DNA of 64,000 bases from Candidatus Zhuqueibacterota bacterium. Its GTDB lineage: Bacteria > Zhuqueibacterota > Zhuqueibacteria > Oceanimicrobiales > Oceanimicrobiaceae. Of this stretch, positions 54,821 through 63,403 are shown piece after piece. The translations under genes were made by a program, and so were the position numbers. The stretch lies in NCBI GenBank assembly GCA_029262005.1, contig JAJDAG010000003.1, positions 1 through 64,000 of the forward strand, read 5' to 3'. The stretch's first letter is position 1; each line of letters starts with the position of its first letter. The notes below the pieces were generated by a model, which ran no database searches, was not told the DNA's origin, and saw only the letters and a program-made list of their open reading frames with translations.

Positions 54821-56143
54821 CTACCGCAGCATGTCATAAAAAGTCTGCGGATTGTCAAGGAGATAGCGACCAAACCCGTTGACATCGTAAAAATTGAGCT
54901 GTCGATTTTGTTTGTAGTAGGTCCAACTCTGAGTGGCCTTGACAGTTCGAACCGTAGTGCCAATCCTGGCATTGTATGGATCGCGGTCAATCAGATCAGG
55001 AGGCCCGAGCATGATGTAAACCCAACCCATATCCGTCTTCCACCCCTCAGTTCCAAGCGCGCCATACCTTGCATTGGTAAATGCAACCCGACTGTAATAT
55101 TCATCACGCAGTTCATTTTGGGTCGTTAGCGGAGTGAGATCCTTGCGACGCCAAAAGTCAGTGAACTCATTATATTTTTCCGATTCACTAGCGGACATCA
55201 TCCTTTGGTACTCGTCTTTATCACTTAAGTATTTCAGCACCTCAATGGCTTGATGGATATCTGACAACTTAACTGGAAATCCTTCGATGAACCAATTGAA
55301 CGATTTCGCTACATTTAATTTTTTATCACCGTACTTTACGCCAAGACCTGCTGAAAAACGCCCATGCTGCAAAGCTTTGCAGTCAACTTCAATTAAAGCC
55401 TCTGTCAACTTCCCATGGCTCTGCTTCCAGGAGGTCTGCTCGTAAACCGTGCTATCGACTTGATCGTGAATCGTTAAATGCAGTAGGAAGCTGTCTTCCG
55501 CCGCAACATTGTATACTTCCACATAAGCCACAAGCTTGCGCGCTTCATTTTGATATATTGACACACGCGGTCGAAAGACAAGCCCACCAAACTCGTCTCT
55601 TTCTATTTTATTGAAGAAGAGAATACCACTGACAGAAAATTCCGTCATGGAAAATACCTGCAAACTGGCCGTAGCCTTACGCACGCCTACCGAATTGGTT
55701 TCCTTATCCGTAACTGTAGCTATTACGCTGTAATCACCCGCCGGCAGTTGAAACGTCATACGACTATGTTGCAACTTCACCCTGGATGTTACTGCACTGA
55801 TATCAGCCACTTTTACTTGCTCGGTGATTTTTAGCGAGTCAAGCCGTTCGCCCTTAAGAGCTCTAATTTCGACAAGAACCGTAAATTGAGCGATAAAACC
55901 ACCATGGTCAGCCTTGATAAATTGTAGATCATCGTTGGTGATATTGAGGAAAATCTGCAGATTACTGCCTTCGGGACTGCCGGACGGCAAGGAGATGACC
56001 TCCATGTCAAACGACAAAGAATCTACAGAAGCAAAACCGGCGGGGTGAAAAGAGGGTGTCGCAAATGCTGGTTTGGCACATGTGTAAGCCAATGCCAGGA
56101 ATACAAAGAGGGCGTGTGTTGCACCGCGGTTTCGACTTATCAT
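54821..56143 (-). CDS. GWxTD-domain secreted protein (copy 2)
   Basis: A 440-residue protein with a signal peptide (about 8-28, ending AFATPS). The GWxTD motif reads GWKTDMGWVYIMLGPPDLID around residue 367, then a W-x-Y strand (WTYYKQNRQLNFY). Domain layout and length match copy 1, which begins 30 bases after its stop. Family function is unknown; the short domain looks like an envelope-associated fold. The ATG at 56143 is preceded by GAGAG; a GTG four codons upstream is an alternative. It follows rimO by about 51 bases, and no further family members are in the window. Confidence 0.85.
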   Translation of the reverse strand: MISRNRGATHALFVFLALAYTCAKPAFATPSFHPAGFASVDSLSFDMEVISLPSGSPEGSNLQIFLNITNDDLQFIKADHGGFIAQFTVLVEIRALKGERLDSLKITEQVKVADISAVTSRVKLQHSRMTFQLPAGDYSVIATVTDKETNSVGVRKATASLQVFSMTEFSVSGILFFNKIERDEFGGLVFRPRVSIYQNEARKLVAYVEVYNVAAEDSFLLHLTIHDQVDSTVYEQTSWKQSHGKLTEALIEVDCKALQHGRFSAGLGVKYGDKKLNVAKSFNWFIEGFPVKLSDIHQAIEVLKYLSDKDEYQRMMSASESEKYNEFTDFWRRKDLTPLTTQNELRDEYYSRVAFTNARYGALGTEGWKTDMGWVYIMLGPPDLIDRDPYNARIGTTVRTVKATQSWTYYKQNRQLNFYDVNGFGRYLLDNPQTFYDMLR

Positions 56144-56194
56144 GAAATCTCTCACCTTAATTATATGGAAACCAGAAGGCGCTGAAGTCCAAAT

Positions 56195-57481
56195 CTAATT
56201 CAGCGTGCCGGACAATTCGTAATCCAAACAATCAGTAATTTTAATTTGGTAAAAATCACCAATGTTAAGTTGAGGCGCTGTCAAACTCACGGTGTTGTCA
56301 ATCTCAGGGCAGTCATAGTGCGTCCGCGCCACATAGGTCTGCGTGTCGATATCAAATTGATCAACCAGGACTTCTAACCGGCGACCGAGCAGAGATTCAT
56401 TGATTTCCAGTGAAATTTGATTCTGTAAGTCACTCAACTCTGAAAGCCGTTCCTGCAGGATATGTTCAGGCACCTGGCCGGGAAAATCGTATGCCGGTGT
56501 GTCCTCCTCCCTGGAAAAAGCAAACAGTCCAAGCCGATCAAAACGAATATCAGTCAGAAAGTCACACAGTTCTTCATGGTCTTGCTGCGTCTCCCCGGGA
56601 AAGCCTGAAATAAAAGTCGACCGAATAGCAATATTCGGATTGCCGTCCCGTAAACGACCAATTATTCGCTCTAAATCCTTCCGTTTCACTTTTCGCGCCA
56701 TACTGCGCAACAGTCGATCGGAAACATGTTGAATCGGCATATCCACATAATTGAAAACTTCTTTTTTGTCAGCCAGTATTTCAATCAAATCATCCGAAAA
56801 ATGTGCGGGATACGTGTAAAGTAAACGAATCCATTTAAATGCTTTAATATCTGCAAGTTTATCGAGTAAATGAACCAGTCGTTTTTTGCCGTACAGGTCC
56901 TGACCATAAATAGTCGTATCCTGTGCCACCAAAATCAATTCACGCACTCCCTGCTCGGCAAGACTTTCTGCCTCAGCAATTAACGCCTCAATGGGACGGC
57001 TACGGAATTTGCCTCTAATGGCCGGAATTGCACAAAAAGTACACGGATTCTCACAGCCTTCTGAAATCTTAAGATACGCATAATGTCCCGGTGTGATGAG
57101 GCTTCGTTCTCCGAGAATCTCGCGCTGCAAGTCAAGCTTGCTGGTCAGTTCCCGAATGATTTGAGCGATGTCACGATTACCAAAAAAACCATCCACTTCA
57201 GGAAGCTCTTTTGTCAGCTCCTCTGCATAGCGTTGAGACAAACAACCGGTAACAAAAACGCGTTCACATGTGCCGTTTTTTTTCAATTCAAGCGCCTGAA
57301 ATATCGCGTCCAGTGATTCTTCTTTTGCTGCCTGAATAAAACCGCATGTGTTCAAAATGATTGTTTCGGCCTGTAGCGGGTCGCTGACGAATTCAACATT
57401 ATCGCCACGAAGCCCCCCGAGCAGAAATTCCGAATCAACTATATTCTTGGGGCAGCCGAGGGTTGTCAAATTAATTTTCAT
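56195..57481 (-). CDS. rimO: Ribosomal protein S12 methylthiotransferase
   Basis: A 428-residue radical-SAM methylthiotransferase. The N-terminal cluster ligands are C10, C46 and C80; the radical-SAM CxxxCxxC is C143, C147 and C150 in CENPCTFC. A C-terminal TRAM domain covers about 360-428. RimO methylthiolates Asp88 of ribosomal protein S12. MiaB is the close relative, but the shorter TRAM tail and LGCPKN start favour RimO. It overlaps the stop of ftsY by four bases (ATGA), suggesting coupled translation. Confidence 0.95.
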   Translation of the reverse strand: MKINLTTLGCPKNIVDSEFLLGGLRGDNVEFVSDPLQAETIILNTCGFIQAAKEESLDAIFQALELKKNGTCERVFVTGCLSQRYAEELTKELPEVDGFFGNRDIAQIIRELTSKLDLQREILGERSLITPGHYAYLKISEGCENPCTFCAIPAIRGKFRSRPIEALIAEAESLAEQGVRELILVAQDTTIYGQDLYGKKRLVHLLDKLADIKAFKWIRLLYTYPAHFSDDLIEILADKKEVFNYVDMPIQHVSDRLLRSMARKVKRKDLERIIGRLRDGNPNIAIRSTFISGFPGETQQDHEELCDFLTDIRFDRLGLFAFSREEDTPAYDFPGQVPEHILQERLSELSDLQNQISLEINESLLGRRLEVLVDQFDIDTQTYVARTHYDCPEIDNTVSLTAPQLNIGDFYQIKITDCLDYELSGTLN

Positions 57482-58404
57482 ACAAACAATGCCTCAACAA
57501 ATGTGGCCGCATCAAATGGCTTCAGGTCATCCATGGATTCACCGAGGCCAATAAACCTCACCGGCAAACCAAGCTCCTTTTGCACAGAAAAGACCATGCC
57601 ACCTTTCGCAGTTCCATCTAGTTTGGTTATGACCAGGCCGGTTACATCCACGGCCTCGCGGAACTGCCGCGCTTGTGAAATGGCGTTCTGACCCGTGGTG
57701 GCATCGAGCACCAAAAGCACCTCATGTGGAGAAGACTCCAACGCCTTTCCCAACACTCGATGAATTTTCTTCAACTCTTCCATCAAATTGATTTTTGTGT
57801 GCAAGCGCCCTGCAGTATCAACGATGAGCACATCCACATCACGAGCAAGGGCAGCTTTGGAAGCATCGAACGCAACGGCTGCGGGATCGTTGCCCTGGCC
57901 GGCGCTGACAAGGGATGCATTGGTGCGTTCCGCCCATATTTGTAATTGCTCAGAGGCTGCCGCGCGAAAGGTATCGGCTGCGGCCAGCATTACTTTTTTG
58001 CCAGCGTCATCAAAAATTTTGGCCAGCTTGGCAATGGTGGTTGTCTTGCCCGCACCATTAACACCGACAACCATAATGACAAACGGCTTGGTTTCCGGAT
58101 TAAAAAACTGGTCCACGTTAGACTCTGGACCGGCCTCTAGCTGGGCGGACAACTGGGATTTGAGAAAATCAATTAATTCATGCGATTGGTCAAAGCCGGA
58201 ACGAACCACATAATCCTGCAAATTCTCTATAATTTTCATTGAAGTATCAACGCCCAAATCTGAGCCAATCAGAATTTCTTCAATCCCTTCGATGAACTCG
58301 TCGTCAACCTCATAGTTACTTTTTACGAGCTTTGTTATTTCACCAACGAACCCCTCGCGCGTCTTCGCCAACCCTTTTTTGAACTTACTTATCAGTGATG
58401 CCAT
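57478..58404 (-). CDS. ftsY: Signal recognition particle receptor FtsY
   Basis: A 308-residue SRP-type GTPase consisting only of the NG domain. The P-loop is GVNGAGKTT (114-122), with DTAGRLHTK, TKLDGTAKGG, and FIGLGESMDDLKPFD at the end. The long acidic membrane-binding A domain of E. coli FtsY is absent, as in many other bacteria. It docks SRP-ribosome complexes at the inner membrane. It precedes rimO with a four-base overlap and follows pgsA by 61 bases. Confidence 0.97.
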   Translation of the reverse strand: MASLISKFKKGLAKTREGFVGEITKLVKSNYEVDDEFIEGIEEILIGSDLGVDTSMKIIENLQDYVVRSGFDQSHELIDFLKSQLSAQLEAGPESNVDQFFNPETKPFVIMVVGVNGAGKTTTIAKLAKIFDDAGKKVMLAAADTFRAAASEQLQIWAERTNASLVSAGQGNDPAAVAFDASKAALARDVDVLIVDTAGRLHTKINLMEELKKIHRVLGKALESSPHEVLLVLDATTGQNAISQARQFREAVDVTGLVITKLDGTAKGGMVFSVQKELGLPVRFIGLGESMDDLKPFDAATFVEALFV

Positions 58405-58465
58405 GCGTTACTATTTACTCATTTATAATTGAATTATTCCAAATTGAATTTAATTCGAGCATTGA

Positions 58466-59020
58466 CTATTTTGGTGCAACCATCTCTGCCCGGAGAATGC
58501 TCAACAATTTTACAAGATATGTAATCGCCGAGGCCACGAGCATAGCCACGGTGATCCAGAGAAAAATGACTTTAGATGCGTCCCACTGCAGAGTGTAGGC
58601 TACGACGGTTAGTGCCATGCTGTTCACCGTCACCTTGCCAAGCATATTCGACTCTACAACTTGCCGGGTCCTGTACATAAGCCAAGTGCCAAGAAACAAG
58701 ATTCCCAAATCTCGTCCGATTACCAAAAGCAGAAACCAGAGCGGCAGCCCTTTGGTTTTGACGAGCACAATGGCAATAACAGCCATACAAATTTTATCTG
58801 CAATTGGATCTAAAACACGGCCGAGATCAGATTTTTGATTCAACCGGCGAGCCAGAGTCCCATCGTATGCATCCGTCAGCGCTGCCAGGCACATCACAAG
58901 AACAGCCAGATAATTGTAAATTGGCGCTTCCCTGGCAAGCAGATAATAAATCGGGATGGCCAAAAATATTCGAGCCAGGCTCAAAAGATTGGAGGCATAG
59001 CCGAGTTCACTAAATTTCAT
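58466..59020 (-). CDS. pgsA: CDP-diacylglycerol-glycerol-3-phosphate 3-phosphatidyltransferase
   Basis: A 184-residue membrane protein (E. coli PgsA: 182) with about five helices. The CDP-alcohol phosphotransferase signature D-G-x2-A-R-x8-G-x3-D-x3-D is complete, from D53 to D75. It makes phosphatidylglycerol phosphate, the precursor of phosphatidylglycerol and cardiolipin. The open frame begins earlier and would overlap the next gene; the ATG at 59020 has AGG at the right distance and removes the overlap. Other CDP-alcohol transferases are possible because alcohol specificity is not readable. It ends the pgsA/geranylgeranyl-reductase/ferredoxin/UbiA cluster. Confidence 0.9.
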   Translation of the reverse strand: MKFSELGYASNLLSLARIFLAIPIYYLLAREAPIYNYLAVLVMCLAALTDAYDGTLARRLNQKSDLGRVLDPIADKICMAVIAIVLVKTKGLPLWFLLLVIGRDLGILFLGTWLMYRTRQVVESNMLGKVTVNSMALTVVAYTLQWDASKVIFLWITVAMLVASAITYLVKLLSILRAEMVAPK

Positions 59021-59042
59021 CTCAAACCTGCATAAATCATTC

Positions 59043-60215
59043 TTATACGAAGGCTTTAACCACATCAAAAATCAAGGCCGGGTGCTTGATCAACGCTGCC
59101 CTGAAAATATTGGAAAGTGTTCTTTTTTCAGGTGCCAGACGGAGAACCGACTCCGCAGTTTTGTTCAAATCAGCATCCGACAATTTGTAGACGGCCTGCT
59201 TTATTTTATGAAATCGCTCATGATTTTTTCCTTCTGCACGGTGCCATGATTCTGCATAGCGCATTAATCGATCTGTGCCGACATCACCGGCCTGCACTGC
59301 CTCGGCAGCAACCTTACCAGCTATTTTTCCCGCCAACATTGCCGTAACAATGCCACCGCCGGACATGGGGTTCACCTGATGCGCAGCATCGCCAACTAGC
59401 ATCAGGCCGTCACTCACAATTTTTTTCAAAGTTGGCGCACACGGTACGCCGCCAACCACTGTATAGAGCACAGCAGCATGCGGAAATTGTCTGTCAACAA
59501 ACTCTTTCAAATACTTTTGGGCCGACTTATATCGTGCAAAAGTTCCTGCAATGCCAAGTCCAACATTCGCCTGATTTTCGCCTTTGGGAAAGACCCAGAG
59601 ATAACCACCGGGCGCGACTTCCTGACCAAAATACAGATAGATATACCGGGGATCAACATTTATGTTCGAAAGCGTCATCTGCAAACAACTTTCCATATCG
59701 TTAAGCTTGATGTTGGTTTTCAACCCAGCCCAACGACCGACTCGGGATTCCACCCCATCTGCGCCAATCACAATTTTGGCCAGAATATCATGCCGGGCTC
59801 CCATGTGTTGAACACGCACCCCCATGACAATATTATTTTGTTTAATCAGCCCATAAACGTAGGCTTTGGTCAATACTTCAACACCACTTTCAGTGGCAAT
59901 ACGAACAAGGTCGTAATCAAAAATCTTGCGGTCCAGCATATAACCCTGAGCAGTGTCACTTGCGAGCAGAACTTCTTTGCCTTCAGGAGAAACCAGCACC
60001 GCACCCTCAATCACGTTGCTGATCCAGCGTGATTGTGGCTCAACCACTGCCTTCAGCCCAGCAATGCCAACGGCCTCAGCACAGCGAACCGGTATGCCGA
60101 CTTCACGATCCTTTTCCAGGAGCAGAACAGATGCGCCCTGCGCCGCTGCATGTTTTGCAGCCCAGGCCCCCCCAGGACCTCCCCCCACAACGACACAATC
60201 ATACTGGCTTCGCAT
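59043..60215 (-). CDS. Geranylgeranyl-reductase-family flavoprotein
   Basis: A 390-residue FAD protein. The dinucleotide motif is VVVGGGPGGAWAAKHAA (8-24), the GGR-type VGIPVRCAEAVG includes Cys45, and the FAD-binding GDAAHQVNPMSGGGIV with the following AGKIAGKVA is in the second half. The family reduces geranylgeranyl chains of archaeal-type lipids, chlorophyll or quinones, taking electrons from ferredoxin or NADPH. A ferredoxin gene lies directly upstream (88 bases) and a UbiA-family gene precedes that, which fits an isoprenoid-lipid pathway. The acceptor lipid is not determined. pgsA follows 22 bases on. Confidence 0.87.
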   Translation of the reverse strand: MRSQYDCVVVGGGPGGAWAAKHAAAQGASVLLLEKDREVGIPVRCAEAVGIAGLKAVVEPQSRWISNVIEGAVLVSPEGKEVLLASDTAQGYMLDRKIFDYDLVRIATESGVEVLTKAYVYGLIKQNNIVMGVRVQHMGARHDILAKIVIGADGVESRVGRWAGLKTNIKLNDMESCLQMTLSNINVDPRYIYLYFGQEVAPGGYLWVFPKGENQANVGLGIAGTFARYKSAQKYLKEFVDRQFPHAAVLYTVVGGVPCAPTLKKIVSDGLMLVGDAAHQVNPMSGGGIVTAMLAGKIAGKVAAEAVQAGDVGTDRLMRYAESWHRAEGKNHERFHKIKQAVYKLSDADLNKTAESVLRLAPEKRTLSNIFRAALIKHPALIFDVVKAFV

Positions 60216-60303
60216 GTATCTTCGGTTATAAGATAATTATTATTTTTGTTTACAAAAGAACAACGAAACAACTTCTGAGTATAGCAAGATCTACGAAGGT
60301 TTG

Positions 60304-60516
60304 CTAACCAAGGCTCGCGACTTCATTGTTTTTGATGGTGCCGTTTTGTTCAATTGCAGCAAGCGTCTCAACCGGACAGATCCAGACGCAAAGCATGCAA
60401 TCGGTGCAATGGTCAAGTATTTTTATGCGGGCTTCAAACAGTTCAATGGCATCGACCGGACAGACCGCTACACAAGTTCCACAAAAATCACATCTGTCAT
60501 TAATGATGCCAATCAT
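60304..60516 (-). CDS. Small 2[4Fe-4S] ferredoxin
   Basis: A 70-residue ferredoxin. Two C-x2-C-x2-C-x3-C-P motifs (C9/C12/C15/C19 and C37/C40/C43/C47) each bind a 4Fe-4S cluster. Length and layout match bacterial 2[4Fe-4S] ferredoxins. It starts two bases after the UbiA-family stop, so translation is coupled, and the geranylgeranyl-reductase-type gene follows 88 bases later. It is therefore the probable electron donor to that reductase, by gene order. Confidence 0.92.
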   Translation of the reverse strand: MIGIINDRCDFCGTCVAVCPVDAIELFEARIKILDHCTDCMLCVWICPVETLAAIEQNGTIKNNEVASLG

Positions 60517-60518
60517 AT

Positions 60519-61505
60519 CTATTCAGAAGCGTGCGAGTGAACCGCCATGGTCGGGTAGTTTACGCCAAAACTCAGCCGGTAATAAAATTTTGAGAACAAG
60601 TAAACACATGCAATAAAGTAGAAAAAAACACTACCCGAATGAACCGTTCCCCATTTAAAACACAGCGTTATCGCGAGGATAAATATTGGATACTTGACAG
60701 CTCTGACCATCTCGACTTTGTCAACGCTAATCGCTGCCCAAATGAAGAAGGGGAGCGAAAAAAAAGTCGGATAAAAAATCAACTCATCTTGTAAATAGTA
60801 AGAAAGAGCCAGTGCAATCAGTTCAAACAAAAGTCCTACATAAACAGTTGTTCCCAAGCCATATTTGAGTGCAAACGTGTTTTTTTCTTCATCAGTGTAT
60901 TCACTTTTGTCTTTTTCCGGCACTGAAGCATAAACATGAATCGCCATAATGGCAAAGACATACGGCATCGCTGAAACAAACAAGTCCTGACTAATATGAC
61001 CATTCACAAACCAACCCACACAGAAAACAGCCAAAGTCCCCAGGCCATTTATGAGCATGGCCGCCACAGGACTATCTTTGAATCTGAAAGGTGAAAAACT
61101 GTAAAAATATCCTGTTATCAAAAGAACGAGCAAAAACACAAGGCCGATTTTGACGGAAAAAACAAACCCGGCGAGTATTGCTAAAACCAGCAAAACAACG
61201 GACTCGATAAAAGCGGACTTGGGCGTCAAATGGCCGGGGGAAATAAGTTGCACCCTACTTCTGTGCAAAGATTCCCTGTCCATGACCTGATGTAAGGCAA
61301 AAACAGCTCCCATAAGCAACGTAAGCGCTGCCCCCATTATCAAAAGGTTATCAAACGGTCTCGGAGCAAGTCCATTGGTTCCGGCCACGGCACCCTGCAA
61401 TTCAGACTCAAGATAATAACCTGCCAGAAACAACATCCAGACTGGGAAAAGCCACACGGGCTTAAGAATGAAAAGGTAGTCAAATATTCTTAGTATTTGT
61501 TTCAT
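60519..61505 (-). CDS. UbiA-family prenyltransferase-like membrane protein with altered aspartate motifs
   Basis: A 328-residue protein with about nine helices and the layout of the UbiA superfamily. In the first aspartate-rich loop it reads H72-Q-V-M-D76-R-E-S-L80 where N-x3-D-x3-D is normal, so two of three residues are lost. In the second loop it reads E197-K-D-K-S201 in place of D-x3-D. These changes would reduce or abolish magnesium-diphosphate binding. The following LISPGHLTPKSA and NTFALKYG stretches are otherwise family-like. It precedes the ferredoxin gene by two bases. It could be an altered-specificity prenyltransferase acting on the lipid reduced by the neighbour, or a non-catalytic relative. 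Confidence 0.78.
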   Translation of the reverse strand: MKQILRIFDYLFILKPVWLFPVWMLFLAGYYLESELQGAVAGTNGLAPRPFDNLLIMGAALTLLMGAVFALHQVMDRESLHRSRVQLISPGHLTPKSAFIESVVLLVLAILAGFVFSVKIGLVFLLVLLITGYFYSFSPFRFKDSPVAAMLINGLGTLAVFCVGWFVNGHISQDLFVSAMPYVFAIMAIHVYASVPEKDKSEYTDEEKNTFALKYGLGTTVYVGLLFELIALALSYYLQDELIFYPTFFSLPFFIWAAISVDKVEMVRAVKYPIFILAITLCFKWGTVHSGSVFFYFIACVYLFSKFYYRLSFGVNYPTMAVHSHASE

Positions 61506-61595
61506 TGTTAAATTTTTAATGTTAAGAAATTAATTTGCTTTGTGAAACCCAATTATTTTTTGCATTCCGCTTTGCATTTCAACGAACCCCTTGCA

Positions 61596-62993
61596 TCAAA
61601 GTATTTTTTTTGCACCGAGTTCTGGCTCCAGCGGATATTCACCCACGAAACATGCCTTACAGAAACCACCATCCTTAGAAACCGCACCTACCATGCCTTC
61701 AAGAGAAAGATAGCCCAAACTGTCAACGCCGAGGTACTTTGCGATTTCTTCCACAGTTTTGCCAGAGGCGATAAGCTCTTCGGTCGTCGGAAAATCCATG
61801 CCGTAATAACATGGAAAGTTGATCGGTGGCGAACTTACTCGGACGTGTACTTCCTTCGCACCGGCTTTTCGCAGCATCTTTGTGAGATGCTTCAGCGTTG
61901 TCCCCCGAACGACTGAATCTTCGACAATCACGACTCGGCGTCCTTTTAACACACCTTCAACAGGATTAAATTTAACCCGAACGCTAAAATCGCGTGCCGA
62001 TTGCTCCGGGTGAATAAAAGTCCTGCCAACGTAGTGATTCCGGATTAGGCCAATTTCGAATTTAATACCAGAAACATTGGCATAACCGATCGCCGCTGTG
62101 TTAGAAGAATCGGGCACGGAGATAACAATATCCGCATCACAAGGATGTTCGAGAGCTAGGTTTTTGCCAAGTTTACGTCTGGCCCTATCGACGTTTTCGT
62201 TAAAAATTTTGCTGTCGGGCCGTGAGAAATAGACGTGCTCAAATACGCATGCAGCACGAGGCGCTTTTTCTTCAAGCCAATGTTCACTCAGACCATCTTT
62301 GCTCACAGCCAGAATTTCACCGGGCTCAATTTCTCTAATATACTCAGCGCCAATCAGATCCAATGCACAGGTTTCCGAAACGATAAAATATGCGCCGTCC
62401 TTCTCCCCGAGACAAAGCGGTCGCCAACCACGCGGGTCGCGAATGCCAAACACCTGATCTCGTGTTACCATAACCAAGGAGTAGGCCCCTTTCAGAATTG
62501 ATAAAGCTTCCTTTATCTTTCCAGCAATAGACTTATTTTTCGAGCGGGCCATCAAATGCAAAACCACCTCTGTATCGGAAGTGGTTTGAAAAATTGCACC
62601 ATCTTCTATGAGCTGATTTCGGACCGAACGCGTATTGACAAAATTGCCATTGTGCGACACGGCCAGCGGACCATCTTTAAAATTCACAAGAAAAGGCTGG
62701 GCATTGTGCATCATGGTCGAACCGGTGGTTGAATAGCGGTTATGACCGATGGCAAGATGTCCTTTCAGTGCGTTGAGAACGGACAGGTCGGGAAAAGCCT
62801 GACTAACAAGTCCCATGCCAACATGACGATGCAAATCCTTGCCATCGCTTGTAACAATACCGGAACTTTCCTGCCCGCGATGTTGCAGAGCAAACAATGC
62901 CTGATAGGCGTATATCGACGCATCCTGATGCCCGTGGACCGCCACAATCCCACAATTCGATTTGGGCTTGTCCAGTTCGCTATGGAGCTCCAT
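61596..62993 (-). CDS. purF: Amidophosphoribosyltransferase (iron-sulfur type with propeptide)
   Basis: A 465-residue PurF. The nucleophile Cys14 in NCGIVAVHG follows a 13-residue propeptide that must be cleaved, as in B. subtilis PurF. The PRPP loop VVIVEDSVVRGTT is typical. Cysteines matching the four Fe-S ligands of the B. subtilis enzyme are present: one in ACVFEHVYFSRPD, one in INFPCYYG, and two in GFCKACFVGEYP. It catalyses the first committed step of purine synthesis. The ATG at 62993 has AGAGG 7 bases upstream. It is not adjacent to purN and purH, which lie 10 kb away. Confidence 0.96.
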   Translation of the reverse strand: MELHSELDKPKSNCGIVAVHGHQDASIYAYQALFALQHRGQESSGIVTSDGKDLHRHVGMGLVSQAFPDLSVLNALKGHLAIGHNRYSTTGSTMMHNAQPFLVNFKDGPLAVSHNGNFVNTRSVRNQLIEDGAIFQTTSDTEVVLHLMARSKNKSIAGKIKEALSILKGAYSLVMVTRDQVFGIRDPRGWRPLCLGEKDGAYFIVSETCALDLIGAEYIREIEPGEILAVSKDGLSEHWLEEKAPRAACVFEHVYFSRPDSKIFNENVDRARRKLGKNLALEHPCDADIVISVPDSSNTAAIGYANVSGIKFEIGLIRNHYVGRTFIHPEQSARDFSVRVKFNPVEGVLKGRRVVIVEDSVVRGTTLKHLTKMLRKAGAKEVHVRVSSPPINFPCYYGMDFPTTEELIASGKTVEEIAKYLGVDSLGYLSLEGMVGAVSKDGGFCKACFVGEYPLEPELGAKKIL

Positions 62994-63004
62994 CAAATAC
63001 CTCT

Positions 63005-63403
63005 TTACAAACTTTTAATCATAAATACAGCGCAGCCTGCGCCCAGCAAATCAGCCAACAGGTCTTTAAAACTTGGGTGGCCATTTCTGGATTTCAAATC
63101 ATAGGCTTCTTTACCCAGGCCAAGTGCAAAGGATAAACTTGCGCCAATTATCAATGACTTTCCTTCTCGTTGGCCGAAGTTGTGGTGCAGCGTGCCGTAA
63201 GCCATGCCGGCTGCAAATGCGCTAAACAAAAAATGATCAAACTTATCCTGAGCAAACCATGGATCCGATTTAACAAGCCTCTCAAAATGCACATGTGGTT
63301 CCAGAGGTTGATTTTCTCTAACGCCTTCTGAGCCCGTTGCAAAAGATGCCTGTGCGCTTGCCAGTAAAACAAGCAAAAATAACAAGTATCTGTTAGAATG
63401 CAT
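63005..63403 (-). CDS. Small DUF2279/YfiM-like protein
   Basis: A 132-residue protein with a signal peptide (1-23, ending SFATG). The body shows the YfiM/DUF2279 pattern: WFAQDKFDHFLFSAFAAG, a second hydrophobic segment, then LGLGKEAYDLKSRNGHPS and a final SFKDLLADLLGAGCAVF helix. The D-K-x2-H motif and the E-x3-D pair are conserved polar positions of the family. No function is established. Its start overlaps the stop of the transporter gene upstream by 11 bases, so the two are probably coupled. No lipobox Cys follows the signal. Confidence 0.75.
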   Translation of the reverse strand: MHSNRYLLFLLVLLASAQASFATGSEGVRENQPLEPHVHFERLVKSDPWFAQDKFDHFLFSAFAAGMAYGTLHHNFGQREGKSLIIGASLSFALGLGKEAYDLKSRNGHPSFKDLLADLLGAGCAVFMIKSL

